DNA of 64,000 nt from Flavobacterium gillisiae (GTDB lineage Bacteria > Bacteroidota > Bacteroidia > Flavobacteriales > Flavobacteriaceae): the NCBI RefSeq assembly GCF_900107635.1, contig NZ_FNRD01000014.1, forward strand, positions 62,001 to 126,000, given 5' to 3'. Numbering within the stretch: the stretch's first letter is position 1; every line of letters begins with the position of its first letter. Positions 1-8,569 of the stretch are shown one piece after another. The notes under the pieces were generated by a model, which had not been told where the DNA came from, made no database searches, and was given only the letters and a program-made list of their open reading frames with translations. A program made the position numbers and the translations under genes.

Positions 1-1
1 A

Positions 2-445
2 AACAAATCATTAGCGGCTTTCTTTAAAAGTGCAGTAGCAGCCACTAAAGCAAAATATACGGTAGGCGAAGGAGTTTCTTATTCTGCAATCGCAGATGTA
101 TATTCTGTTATGGGGAATACCAAAAATGCCGAACTCTATTATACCAAGGCGATTACCTTACTTCGAACTACTGATAATACTATTGCTTTAGCCTCTGCAT
201 TACTAAATGCAGGTGATGACTCCTTTAGAAATAAAAAATACGATAAAGCCTTAGTATATTTTAACGAATCTGGTGCACTTTTCAAAAAAGCAGATTACTT
301 GATTGGTACGGCTTATAATTTAGGAAACATAGGTAAGGTTTATGCGGAACAAGGCAAAGATAAATTGGCTATGGTAAATATGACCGAAGCCATCAATACG
401 CTTAGTGTACCAAGATTATTACGGCATTTCGGATTATCTGATTAA
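2..445 (+). pseudogene. TPR part of a class III cyclase gene, 5' cut by window edge, frameshifted
   Basis: The reading frame is open from base 2, so the gene begins upstream of the window. It encodes degenerate tetratricopeptide helices, for example AELYYTKAITLL and KALVYFNESGALF, spaced about 40 residues apart. The frame then runs into a stop at 443-445. The continuation of the same repeat (YQDYYGISDYLINIADIY) is found in the next frame from about 408. Removing a single base, for example the G at 407, joins the two frames as NTLS-YQDYYGISDYL. The upstream half is therefore separated from its cyclase domain either by a real one-base insertion or by a sequencing error. The site is not a homopolymer, which slightly favours a real change. 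Confidence 0.75.
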
Positions 446-1535
446 TATTGCTGACATCTATTCAAAACGGAACGATTGGCCAAAGGCAGTCCATTATGCA
501 GAAAGAAGTTTAGAATTAGCTCAAAAATATGGATTGAAAGAACAAGTTAGTGTTTCGAATTTAAAACTATCGGAACTCTATGAAAAAGGGGGTGACACTG
601 CGAAATCATTAAAATATTATAAAGACCATATTACGTACCGAGATAGTGTTACAAATCTAAAAGCAGTACAGCAGATGGCTGATTTAAGGACTAACTTTGA
701 AGTATCCAAAAAACAAGTACAGGTAGACCTACTCAAAAAAGACCAAGAGATACAACATCTAAAAACCAAGAGACAAAGAAATTTAATCTATGCTATTGGT
801 TTTTCTAGTTTTTTAATTATTCTGTTAGCCTTAGGGTTATACCGTCGATATAAATTTATAAAAGAAACAAAAGTCATCATCGAAGAAGAGAAAAAACGTT
901 CAGATACTCTATTATTAAATATCCTACCAGAAGAAACGGCACAAGAACTAAAACAAAACGGTAGAGTAGAAGCCAAGAAGTTTGAATCAGTTACGGTTCT
1001 TTTCACTGATTTTAAGAGTTTTACACATTATGCCAACATTTTGCCTCCAGAAAAATTAGTAGAAAGTATCGATTATTATTTCTCGAAATTTGATGCAATA
1101 ATGGAGAAATATGGTTTAGAAAAAATAAAAACGGTAGGTGATTCTTATATGTGTGCAGGAGGTTTACCATTTCCAACGAAAGACCATGCAGAGAAAATGA
1201 TTTTGGCAGCCCTAGAAATAAATGATTTTGTAAAAAGGTCTTTAACAGATGATTCAAATTGTCAAACCCGTTTTGAAATACGTATCGGTATTAATTCGGG
1301 GCCAGTGGTAGCAGGAGTTGTCGGGAGTAAGAAATTTGCCTATGACATTTGGGGAGATACCGTAAACATTGCTTCGCGAATGGAAACCAACTCTGAAGAA
1401 GGTAGAATAAACATTTCTGAGAATACATATGCCTTGATAAAAGATAATTTTAGCTGTGAGTACCGTGGCGAAATTGAAGTTAAAAATATTGGTAGAATGA
1501 AAATGTATTTCGTAAATGAAATTGGAAGTCTTTGA
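405..1535 (+). CDS. Class III adenylate cyclase, C-terminal part downstream of a frameshift
   Basis: The protein is predicted to make cyclic AMP from ATP at the inner membrane. Counting from 405, residues 1-120 hold the last TPR units and a coiled coil, 126-146 form one membrane helix, and about 160-190 is the linker that often precedes such domains (LLLNILPEETAQEL). The catalytic domain follows. D202 (LFTDFKSF) and D246 (VGDSYM) are the metal aspartates. K242 and D314 (YDIWGD) are the adenine-selecting pair, which favours adenylate over guanylate cyclase. N321 and R325 (NIASR) are the transition-state residues. The catalytic domain is intact. The GTG at 405 only marks where this frame opens and is unlikely to be a true start, because the TPR half lies in the previous frame. 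Confidence 0.85.
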   Translation: MYQDYYGISDYLINIADIYSKRNDWPKAVHYAERSLELAQKYGLKEQVSVSNLKLSELYEKGGDTAKSLKYYKDHITYRDSVTNLKAVQQMADLRTNFEVSKKQVQVDLLKKDQEIQHLKTKRQRNLIYAIGFSSFLIILLALGLYRRYKFIKETKVIIEEEKKRSDTLLLNILPEETAQELKQNGRVEAKKFESVTVLFTDFKSFTHYANILPPEKLVESIDYYFSKFDAIMEKYGLEKIKTVGDSYMCAGGLPFPTKDHAEKMILAALEINDFVKRSLTDDSNCQTRFEIRIGINSGPVVAGVVGSKKFAYDIWGDTVNIASRMETNSEEGRINISENTYALIKDNFSCEYRGEIEVKNIGRMKMYFVNEIGSL

Positions 1536-1716
1536 TTATAGCGATAGATGGAATAAACGAGAAAGAAGGTATTATGTCTTAAATAACAAAACGGTCGTAT
1601 AATTTAATAATCAAATTATTTAAAAAAACATGATTTAACTTCCAGATAATGGTGGTATTGCCGTTCTTGTTTGGGAATACTATGATTTTTTAAAAGCAAT
1701 AGTTCGATCAACTTCT

Positions 1717-1724
1717 TATCTTTG
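1717..1724 (+). promoter_or_regulatory. Candidate promoter -7 box for the alpha/beta hydrolase
   Basis: TATCTTTG matches the Bacteroidetes -7 consensus TAnnTTTG and lies 35 nt before the ATG at 1760. No clear TTTG -33 element was seen at the usual spacing. Confidence 0.45.
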
Positions 1725-1759
1725 TTCGGCTAGTTTATTCAAGCCTAAAAATAAAAATC

Positions 1760-2602
1760 ATGATCTTAAATAAAACATTTATTCTCGAAGGAGCATTACA
1801 GCAAAAATTTGCAGTGGACGTAAGTTATTCTGAATCACAGGAACAAAAAGGAGTAATCATTTTTTGTCATGGATTTAAAGGATTTAAAGACTGGGGTTGT
1901 TGGCAAATGATTGCCGACTATTTCGTAGAAAATGGTTTTGCTTTCTTAAAGTTTAATTTCTCGCATAACGGAATGGGACTAGAAGATTCAGTTGAATTTA
2001 CTGCTCTCGATAAATTTGCTATCAATACTTTAGGAAAGGAAATGGAAGATATTGAGAGTGTCGAGCAATTTATAGTCAACGAATTACCAGCAATTCTGCC
2101 AATAATTAACAAGGATAAAATGTTCATTATTGGTCATAGCAAAGGAGGCGTTTCGGCATTATTGTATTGCACGCAATACGATACTAAAATTGAGAAAGTC
2201 TGTACTTGGGCGAGTCCGTTTGATTTTCATCGCTCTTGGAATTCAAAATTTATGGACAAGTGGAGAGCTGAAGGTGTTCAGTATATTAAAAATGCGAGAA
2301 CCAATCAAATGATGCCTTTGGATATCGCCGTTTTGGACGATGTAGAAACCCACAAAGAAAAATACAGTTTGGTTAATGCAGGTATAAAACTCCAAAGTCC
2401 GTATTTGATTATTCAAGGTACGAATGATCAAGCGGTGAAGATGGAAGAATTCAATTTACTAAAGAAACATTTTAACAAAGCAAAAAGTCATGTGATTTTA
2501 GAAGCCAATCATGTTTTTGGAGGTTCACATCCGTATTTAGGAACAGAATTACCAGGGCATACTCAAGAATTGGTTGGCGTGACCAAAGAGTTTTTCTTGT
2601 AG
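1760..2602 (+). CDS. Alpha/beta hydrolase (cytoplasmic, dienelactone hydrolase-like)
   Basis: This is a 280-residue single-domain alpha/beta hydrolase without a signal peptide, so it is probably a cytoplasmic esterase or related enzyme. The oxyanion-hole strand is FCHGFKGFKDWG (residues 35-46). The nucleophile elbow is GHSKGG with S127. The likely acid is D223 (GTNDQ) and the catalytic histidine is H251 (ANHVFGG). The motif HGFKGFKDW is typical of a Bacteroidetes clade of uncharacterised hydrolases. The natural substrate cannot be told from sequence. It stands alone, has its own promoter-like box upstream, and is the last gene before the cassette array, pointing towards it. Confidence 0.85.
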   Translation: MILNKTFILEGALQQKFAVDVSYSESQEQKGVIIFCHGFKGFKDWGCWQMIADYFVENGFAFLKFNFSHNGMGLEDSVEFTALDKFAINTLGKEMEDIESVEQFIVNELPAILPIINKDKMFIIGHSKGGVSALLYCTQYDTKIEKVCTWASPFDFHRSWNSKFMDKWRAEGVQYIKNARTNQMMPLDIAVLDDVETHKEKYSLVNAGIKLQSPYLIIQGTNDQAVKMEEFNLLKKHFNKAKSHVILEANHVFGGSHPYLGTELPGHTQELVGVTKEFFL

Positions 2603-2733
2603 TTGAGACTAGCTTCAAGTCCTATAACTTGTATATAAAAAGAGACTACAAACAGATAAGTTGCAATTCACCGAGATGTACAAATTAAACGCAGCCTTTC
2701 GTAAATAATTTCTACAGAGTTTGTAGTTTTATA

Positions 2734-2865
2734 TTACGGTTTTCGGCTTTGCGCTGTTGCGAGCTTCGGAACCGATTATTTTCCACTAAGATAATATTTC
2801 TTGCGGAAGAAAAACGCCCGGTTTACACAAAATTCGCAATAGCGCAAAACGTGTATTGGTGGCAG
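2734..2865 (-). repeat. attC-like site A (distal end of the cassette array)
   Basis: This is a 132-nt imperfect inverted repeat directly after the stop of the HisC-like gene. In gene orientation the left arm holds TTTGCGCTATTGCGA and the right arm TCGCAACAGCGCAAA, which pair with one mismatch. The centre carries the AATAATCGGTT block shared with sites G and H. Its outer ends are degenerate: CCACCAATAC instead of CCRCTAACAG, and no GTTA at the far end. That fits an old terminal site. Confidence 0.7.
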
Positions 2866-2870
2866 TTTTT

Positions 2871-3983
2871 TTATTCTATTGCTTTAATAAATTTTTTCAT
2901 TTCGTCCATTTTACCCACTGTTATCCTTGTCCATTTGCCTTGCTCTTCATATACTCTTCCCCCTTCAACATTATTATCTTCTAATTGTTTGAAATAATCC
3001 TTGTTGTATTTTGCAAGTGAAAAATAGATAAAATTTGTATTAGAAGAAATGCACTCACAATTTAATTTTTTGAGTTCGCTGATAGTATATTGTCTTACAT
3101 TTTCATTTAGCGAGTAGCAATTTGAAACAAATTTCTCATCTTTCAACGAAGCTATAGCAGCAAGTTTTGATAATACACTAACGCTATTATTTGTATTGGA
3201 TTGCAAATTTGCCAAATTATCGATTATTGTTTTGTTTGCAATCGCATACCCAATCCTTGCTCCAGCTAATCCATACATTTTGGAAAATGTTTTGGCAATA
3301 ATAATATTTTTGTGGTCATCTACGATATTGCTAAGTGATTGCTGTTTAGTAAAGTCCAAATATGCCTCATCAATTAATACAATTGTATTTTGTGAAATTT
3401 TGGTTATAAATTCTATCAATGCCTCTCTTTCACAAACTGTTCCTGTTGGGTTGTTTGGATTACAGATATAAACAAGTTTAGTATCTTGGTTTACAGCTTC
3501 CAACATAGCTTTCAAATTAATTTTCTTGTCGGTTGTAAGAGGAACTTTATTTTTTGTTAAACCTAAATTATCTAATGTACCTGTCCAATAATCATAGCTT
3601 GGGTCTGCAATCACATAATTTCCTTTGTCTAGTGACACAAATTTTGCAACCAAATCTAAAATTTCAGTTGAACCAGCTCCTAACAATATGTTTTCGTCTT
3701 TAACATTGTTTTTTTTTGCAAGGTCAGAAATCAGTTGTGTAGCAACATCCCAATTATATCGGTTACTAATATTCGCGTTGTCCACAAATGCTTTCCTTGC
3801 TAATGGAGATGGACCATAAGGGTTTTCATTTGAGCGTAAAAAAATTAAGTTAGCATCATTCTCAAAACTATTAATAAAATTTTCTGATACAAGAGGAGAA
3901 GCAAATGAATTGAAGCTTGTAAGTCCAATACCAGCTACTCCAATTCCAATTTTTTTCAGCCAAAGTCTTCTGTTCGTTTCCAT
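2871..3983 (-). CDS. Exported HisC-like PLP-dependent aminotransferase
   Basis: This 370-residue fold-type I aminotransferase resembles histidinol-phosphate aminotransferase. CNPNNPTG holds N177, IDEAYLDF holds D205 and Y208, TFSK carries the PLP lysine K235, and R243 follows in GARIGY. Unusually, it starts with a twin-arginine-like leader: NRRLWLKK, then a hydrophobic stretch to about residue 28 and a cleavage-like SFASP. Folded, cofactor-loaded export through Tat is therefore likely, and a role in histidine synthesis is unlikely. Related Tat-borne HisC-like proteins exist, but the substrate is unknown. It is the most distal unit of the array, with site A behind it and site B 65 nt upstream of its start. 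Confidence 0.85.
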   Translation of the reverse strand: METNRRLWLKKIGIGVAGIGLTSFNSFASPLVSENFINSFENDANLIFLRSNENPYGPSPLARKAFVDNANISNRYNWDVATQLISDLAKKNNVKDENILLGAGSTEILDLVAKFVSLDKGNYVIADPSYDYWTGTLDNLGLTKNKVPLTTDKKINLKAMLEAVNQDTKLVYICNPNNPTGTVCEREALIEFITKISQNTIVLIDEAYLDFTKQQSLSNIVDDHKNIIIAKTFSKMYGLAGARIGYAIANKTIIDNLANLQSNTNNSVSVLSKLAAIASLKDEKFVSNCYSLNENVRQYTISELKKLNCECISSNTNFIYFSLAKYNKDYFKQLEDNNVEGGRVYEEQGKWTRITVGKMDEMKKFIKAIE

Positions 3984-4048
3984 ATTTTCTTTTTCTTTAA
4001 TTAGACTTTAAAAAAAATAGTTTGTTACAATCACGGATTTTTAAAATT

Positions 4049-4179
4049 GCCACCAACGTTCCCGCGCCTTGCGCAGTTTGCGACTTACGAAGACGAGTAT
4101 TTTCTGCTAAACGAAAATATGATAAAAAACGGCAATTCCAATAAACTCCAGCTAGTTCAAAATGGCTGTTAGTGGCTGG
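4049..4179 (-). repeat. attC-like site B
   Basis: This is a 131-nt element that abuts the stop codon of the 4180-4785 gene. In gene orientation it begins CCAGCCACTAACAGCC and ends CGTTGGTGGC, so the outer boxes are mirror images. Its gene-proximal arm (ATTTTGAACTAGCTGGA) matches sites D and E, while its other arm (CGCAAGGCGCGGGAACG) resembles sites A, G and H. The two arms therefore pair poorly in the core, and the site looks chimeric. Confidence 0.75.
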
Positions 4180-4785
4180 TTATTTAGTTAATGTAAATTC
4201 ATCCTTTCCACGAATTATTATTTCTTTGGATTTTTTAATATTCTCTTCGGATTTTGTAATCAAATTGATGGAATTAAAATTCAGTTTTTCATTCTTGTTT
4301 TCAATCTTCTCTACAATAATTTTCAAAATAAATTTTTCATCAACTATAAAATTATCATATTCAGCATTTATTATATCGTCATCAATTTTAAAAACTGTTG
4401 AATTCTTTTTTAGGTTTGTATATTTTGCTTTTAAATTATTTAATGAAATTAATTTAGGATTATATGTTGATTTGGTTACAATATAAAGTTGTTCGTGGTA
4501 TTTTATATTGTCGATTTCAATATTTTTTTTTTCAACATTAAAAGTTGCAATTTCATTAGGATTTAATGTTCTTAAAATACTTTCATTTGTTAGTTTACCA
4601 TTAATAAAATAAGCTGGTTTTCTATTATTTTCAATTCCATTTTTATATATGACTTTAATAATCGTATCATTTTCAGATGCAATTTTGTGATTTGTTATTG
4701 TTAAACCAGGAACCGTCCCAGTCAGTTTTTGTCCGAATGTATTAATCACTAAAAGTAATGTTGAAATAAAAAGTAATTTTTTCAT
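4180..4785 (-). CDS. Hypothetical exported protein (cassette cargo)
   Basis: This 201-residue protein has a clear Sec signal peptide: MKKLLF, a hydrophobic core, and cleavage near INTFGQ (about residue 19). The mature part is rich in lysine, asparagine and isoleucine. It contains the segment YFINGKLTNESILRTLNP, which recalls the carboxypeptidase-regulatory/TonB-plug style of some Bacteroidetes surface proteins, but I cannot assign a family. The gene is very AT-rich even for this genome. It sits between sites B and C, with 33 nt between site C and its start codon and no TAnnTTTG box in that gap. Confidence 0.75.
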   Translation of the reverse strand: MKKLLFISTLLLVINTFGQKLTGTVPGLTITNHKIASENDTIIKVIYKNGIENNRKPAYFINGKLTNESILRTLNPNEIATFNVEKKNIEIDNIKYHEQLYIVTKSTYNPKLISLNNLKAKYTNLKKNSTVFKIDDDIINAEYDNFIVDEKFILKIIVEKIENKNEKLNFNSINLITKSEENIKKSKEIIIRGKDEFTLTK

Positions 4786-4818
4786 AATATTTTTTTACGT
4801 CTTTTTGGTTTTTAACTT

Positions 4819-4957
4819 GCCACTAACGTGTTGCGGCTTGCAAAAGTGGCGAGCTTCGTAACCGATGTTTTTCTGTTGAACGAAAATTTATTGCGAAACT
4901 AAAATTTGAATTTTACCCTTTATTCGTCATTTCTTGTAATGGCAATTCGCATTAGTT
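4819..4957 (-). repeat. attC-like site C
   Basis: This is a 139-nt element filling the gap between the esterase stop and the leader of the next gene. On the plus strand it opens GCCACTAACGTGTTGCGGC and closes near GCATTAG. The arms TTGCAAAAGTGGCGAG and TACAAGAAATGACGAA are similar when one is reverse-complemented, so a stem with several mismatches can form. The gene-proximal end is more decayed than in sites G and H. Confidence 0.65.
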
Positions 4958-5773
4958 TTATTTTTTTTCCAAAGTCCATTTTATTGCTCTCCCTTTTGCA
5001 GCTCTAAAAATCGTATTATGTTCTTCTTTCGGTTCGGGCAAATAATTCCATTTTATGGTAGATATATTTTCCGTATTTAATATTTCTGATAATTCTTTTG
5101 TAAATGGTGAAATATCTGTTGCACTTGAACTAGCAAACCAAATTCGTTTTTCTGTTTTTGGAAATTTCATTAAATTTTCTTTTGCAGTTTTAACCAAAGA
5201 ATGATTATTCCACCATAATGAAGGGTCAAATGCAATGTAATTGTCAAACATATCTGGTGTTAAAAGGAATGTTTCAACAACAAAAAGGCCAGACAATGAT
5301 TCTCCAATAATACTTTTTTCATTTGTTGTTCTATATCTTTTGTTTATTTCAGGAAAAAGTTCTTCTTTAATAAATGCTCTAAATTTTGCTGAACCACCAA
5401 CAACTGGAGCAATTTCTTTGTCTTTTTCAACTTCGGTAAAACCTGTTAAATCTCTTCTGCGTTGCGTATTTTCAATTCCTACTAATATCATTGGCGGAAT
5501 TTCTTTTGACTTTATAAGTTCAGCAAGTGTATTTGCAATATGCGGAAAGTCTTCTTCGATTATACCACCATCTGCCATATACATTACTGGTAAAGAGTCT
5601 TCACTTGTTTTATATTCTGGCGGTGTCCAAACATTAATGGTTCTTTTTTCTCCAACTTGTTTAGACTCTATAGTAAATTCATCGTGAGCTGGAATTGGGT
5701 CTTTCTTTTGTGGTGGATTTGCACAACCTATAAAAAGGATTGATATTAATAAATTACAATAAATAAATTTCAT
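4958..5773 (-). CDS. Lipoprotein esterase, esterase D / enterochelin-esterase-like
   Basis: This 271-residue protein is a predicted lipoprotein (hydrophobic leader, lipobox FIGC with C17). It has the fold signature of putative esterases of the IroE/EstD type. The strand LPVMYMADGG is the oxyanion segment. GESLSG carries the likely nucleophile S159. A histidine near the C-terminus (EEHNTIF) could complete the triad. FDPSLWW near residue 184 is typical of the family. Such enzymes cleave esters, sometimes of siderophores or acylated sugars, but nothing here fixes the substrate. It is a single-gene unit between sites C and D, with 33 nt between its start and site D. Confidence 0.85.
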   Translation of the reverse strand: MKFIYCNLLISILFIGCANPPQKKDPIPAHDEFTIESKQVGEKRTINVWTPPEYKTSEDSLPVMYMADGGIIEEDFPHIANTLAELIKSKEIPPMILVGIENTQRRRDLTGFTEVEKDKEIAPVVGGSAKFRAFIKEELFPEINKRYRTTNEKSIIGESLSGLFVVETFLLTPDMFDNYIAFDPSLWWNNHSLVKTAKENLMKFPKTEKRIWFASSSATDISPFTKELSEILNTENISTIKWNYLPEPKEEHNTIFRAAKGRAIKWTLEKK

Positions 5774-5806
5774 ATTTTCAGTTTGTTAATCGCGGTTATT
5801 AAAAAG

Positions 5807-5939
5807 TACTGCCGCGGTTTTGCTGCTTTGCGAGGTTGCGAAGTTCGTGATCGTTAATTTGTCGGTTTTACGAAAACTTAATGCGAAACGGTAATGCCAC
5901 TAAATTCCAGCTAGCTCAAAATAACTGTTGTGGGTGCGG
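5807..5939 (-). repeat. attC-like site D
   Basis: This is a 133-nt element between the M20 amidohydrolase stop and the esterase leader. The gene-proximal arm (ATTTTGAGCTAGCTGGAA) is nearly identical to that of site E. The other arm (TTCGCAACCTCGCAAAGC in gene orientation) follows the site A type, so the core arms are not complementary. The outer box reads CCACAACAG instead of CCRCTAACAG. Confidence 0.65.
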
Positions 5940-5959
5940 ATTTTTGGTAAGTTTGTTGT

Positions 5960-7405
5960 TTAGTCCCTGTAGTTCAACGCTGGTTTCCTGTCGCCAAGCA
6001 ATGCCTTGTATTTATAATCACCTTTTGTTTGTATAAATTCTTCTTTTGCTTTTATTATTAATTCAGGGTTGGTAAATAAATCAATGGCTGTAAATGCTAA
6101 TGTTTTTGAAGCAACCATCATTCCTTTTATACCTATTTCTGTACCGCCAGAGGCTACAGCTTGCCAACTATGTGCGCTAGTGCCAGCTACCCAAGTGGCA
6201 GCTCTTAATCCTACTGTGGGTATTGCATAACTTACATCGCCTACATCTGTAGAGCCAAGCGTTTTTGCAATGCTTAAAGGTTTTACAATTGCTACAGAAT
6301 TTATAGGGTCGTATTTATCCGTGAAGGTTGATTGAATTTTTTGTGCAAAAATTATTTCATCATCAGTATACTTTACACCTCCAACTTTTTCTAAATTGAT
6401 TTGCATGTTTGCAGCCAACGTTTTATTAATCAGCAGGTCGTGTGCACCGCCAATTATTTCATAGTCCATTTTTGTTTCTGTCCCCAAGGCTGCACCTTCA
6501 GCAGCTTTTTTAATTCGGTCAAAAGTAGACACAACCACTGTTTTCTCTGGGTGTCTTACATAATAATATACTTCGGCAAATTCAGGTACTACGTTAGGCG
6601 CTTTACCACCATTTGTAATCACATAATGAATACGAGTTTCTTGCGGTACATGTTCTCTCATCATATTCACCATATGATCCATCGCTTCCACAGCATCTAA
6701 TGCAGAACGCCCTTTTTCTGGCGATCCAGCAGCATGGGAGGCAATACCATAAAACCGAAACTTAGCAGATATATTAGCCAATGAACTTGAATTACTAACC
6801 AAATTATCATCGCTTGGATGCCAATGTAGTACTACATCTACATTGTTAAATAGGCCTTCTCTGACCATATATACTTTTCCGCTTCCACCTTCTTCGGCTG
6901 GGCAACCAAATACTTTAATTGTTCCTTTTAATTTTCCTGACTCTAATAATTTTTTTATGGCAATACCTGCAGCAACAGAGCCAGTACCAAATAAATGATG
7001 TCCACAAGCATGTCCACTTGTGGTATTTGCATTTGCTGTTTTGATGGGTGAATTGTCTTGCGATAGACCTGGTAATGCATCATATTCTGCCAAAATTCCA
7101 ATTACAGGCAAACCACTACCATAAGTTGCGACAAAGGCTGTTGGGATTCCAGCTACTCCTGCTTCTACAGTAAAACCATTGTCCTTTAATGTAGTCTGTA
7201 ACAATGTAGAACTTCTATCTTCTTTATATCCTAATTCTGCATAATCCCAAATACTTAAAGCAATTTTTTTATACTCATCATATCCCGATTGTATAGTTGT
7301 CGCTGTTTCATTTTTTAACGCATTAGTAGTCTTGTTATTTTTGTTTTGAGCTAAACAACTGAATCCAATAGTAAGTGAAAGAATGGAAGTAATGATTAAT
7401 TTCAT
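5960..7405 (-). CDS. Exported M20 family amidohydrolase (AbgB-like)
   Basis: This 481-residue zinc hydrolase of the M20/M40 amidohydrolase group has a Sec signal peptide ending near SCLAQ (residue 20). HACGHHLFG (H132, H136/H137) and the glutamate pair EE171-172 in PAEEGGSGK are the expected metal and catalytic residues. The dimerisation insert follows (about 215-330). It resembles AbgB, the p-aminobenzoyl-glutamate hydrolase subunit, but with export to the periplasm. Hydrolysis of an N-acyl amino acid is plausible. It is the largest cargo gene of the array, with site D after its stop. Its 57-nt leader up to site E holds no TAnnTTTG box. Confidence 0.9.
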   Translation of the reverse strand: MKLIITSILSLTIGFSCLAQNKNNKTTNALKNETATTIQSGYDEYKKIALSIWDYAELGYKEDRSSTLLQTTLKDNGFTVEAGVAGIPTAFVATYGSGLPVIGILAEYDALPGLSQDNSPIKTANANTTSGHACGHHLFGTGSVAAGIAIKKLLESGKLKGTIKVFGCPAEEGGSGKVYMVREGLFNNVDVVLHWHPSDDNLVSNSSSLANISAKFRFYGIASHAAGSPEKGRSALDAVEAMDHMVNMMREHVPQETRIHYVITNGGKAPNVVPEFAEVYYYVRHPEKTVVVSTFDRIKKAAEGAALGTETKMDYEIIGGAHDLLINKTLAANMQINLEKVGGVKYTDDEIIFAQKIQSTFTDKYDPINSVAIVKPLSIAKTLGSTDVGDVSYAIPTVGLRAATWVAGTSAHSWQAVASGGTEIGIKGMMVASKTLAFTAIDLFTNPELIIKAKEEFIQTKGDYKYKALLGDRKPALNYRD

Positions 7406-7462
7406 ATTGTTTGTTTTAATGATGATTTATCTTTCAATAATGTGATACTTAATAATTTGATA

Positions 7463-7592
7463 AACAACGTTTTTGGTGCTTTTAGATGGCTGGAAGTTCG
7501 TAATCGTTCAATTTTCGGCTTAACGAAAACTTGATGCGAAACGGCAATTCCACTAAATTCCAGCTAGCTCAAAATGGCGGTTAGCAGTAGGC
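7463..7592 (-). repeat. attC-like site E
   Basis: This is a 130-nt element that ends two bases before the stop of the 7595-8380 gene. In gene orientation the first arm contains TTTTGAGCTAGCTGGAA and the second TTCCAGCCATCTAAAA, which are complementary apart from a few positions. The ends are CTGCTAACCG and AACGTTGTT. This is the clearest example of the second arm subtype with matching arms. Confidence 0.75.
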
Positions 7593-7594
7593 AT

Positions 7595-8380
7595 TTATTC
7601 CCACCATTGTTTTGTTAACTCTACTTTTTTGGGTTTTATAATTGCGCTATTTGGCATCTTGTTTTTCAAGACAATATCTAACCAACCTCTTTCCCAGTAT
7701 TTTTGTGCAACATTGAATTCGCCAGTTCCTATATCAAAATTACAGTCTGTGTTTGGAACTCTGTAATCTCCCCATCTACATATTTTTTCAATTTTAGAAT
7801 TATACATTTTCCAAGTCCCAACAAAAGCATTATTAAAATAGCCGTCTGAAACTGAGTTAATATCATCATACTGCAATTTGTCATTTTTATCTAAAAACCA
7901 TTTTGTTTGTAAGGTTCCTGAAAAAAAACCTGAATGATTTTGGTGTTTATCTTCAAAAAACTCATATTTAGCCGTCAGTAAACCTTGTGTTTTTATACCT
8001 TGATTTTTAAACTCATCATCTACACCAAAATGTTTTCTTTTAGATTCTTGAATTTTAATGATTGTTATTTTTCCAACAAACACACAAAGATTTTCCTTTA
8101 CACTAGATTTACCATAAACGAAATATTCATTATCGTTATTTATATTTTTCTCGACTGTTAGAAACTTTATTAAGATTCTTTGATATTCATCTCCAATTAT
8201 CCCATAAACTGAGCTGTTTTCGCTTTTCATCCATAGTTCAGAGAAATCATATTTTAAAAATTCGGATACCTGATTTTTTGGATTTAATTCTTCTTTATTC
8301 ATAATATCGTTTCGACATAATGATTGTGAAAAAGAACTAATCGAAAAAATAGTTAATAGTATTAGAATTTTATATTTCAT
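7595..8380 (-). CDS. Hypothetical exported protein (cassette cargo)
   Basis: This 261-residue protein starts with a Sec signal peptide (MKYKILILLTIFSISSFSQS, cleavage after about residue 18). The mature protein alternates short beta-like segments with charged loops, and includes FFSGTLQTKWFLD and NNAFVGTWKMYNS, a layout seen in exported proteins that bind or sense small ligands. I recognise no family. Two cysteines (in KICRWGDY and NTDCNFD) lie close together and might form a disulfide in the periplasm. It is one unit of the array, between sites E and F. Confidence 0.75.
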   Translation of the reverse strand: MKYKILILLTIFSISSFSQSLCRNDIMNKEELNPKNQVSEFLKYDFSELWMKSENSSVYGIIGDEYQRILIKFLTVEKNINNDNEYFVYGKSSVKENLCVFVGKITIIKIQESKRKHFGVDDEFKNQGIKTQGLLTAKYEFFEDKHQNHSGFFSGTLQTKWFLDKNDKLQYDDINSVSDGYFNNAFVGTWKMYNSKIEKICRWGDYRVPNTDCNFDIGTGEFNVAQKYWERGWLDIVLKNKMPNSAIIKPKKVELTKQWWE

Positions 8381-8409
8381 CTTTTATCACGATTTTGTGT
8401 TATGCTTAC

Positions 8410-8542
8410 TGCTAACGGCGGACGCTAACCGATGTTTAGGGAAAAGTAAGCCTAAACTTTCAGATTATTACAAATATTTACAGACACAAACAAATTATTA
8501 AATTAAACCAAAAGCCTAAATAGCGGTTAACGTATGTTAGCA
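8410..8542 (-). repeat. attC-like site F (divergent sequence, conserved architecture)
   Basis: This is a 133-nt element whose interior shares little with the other sites but which keeps the two-box design. On the plus strand TGCTAAC pairs with TGTTAGCA at the far end. An inner box CGCTAACCG pairs with CGGTTAACG with one mismatch. Six bases (GGCGGA) separate the boxes on one side and two (TA) on the other, so the folded strand would have an asymmetric internal loop. A second short inverted pair, TTTAGG and CCTAAA, lies inside. Confidence 0.7.
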
Positions 8543-8569
8543 TTTGTGCGGGTTTTAAAACAAAAAGTG

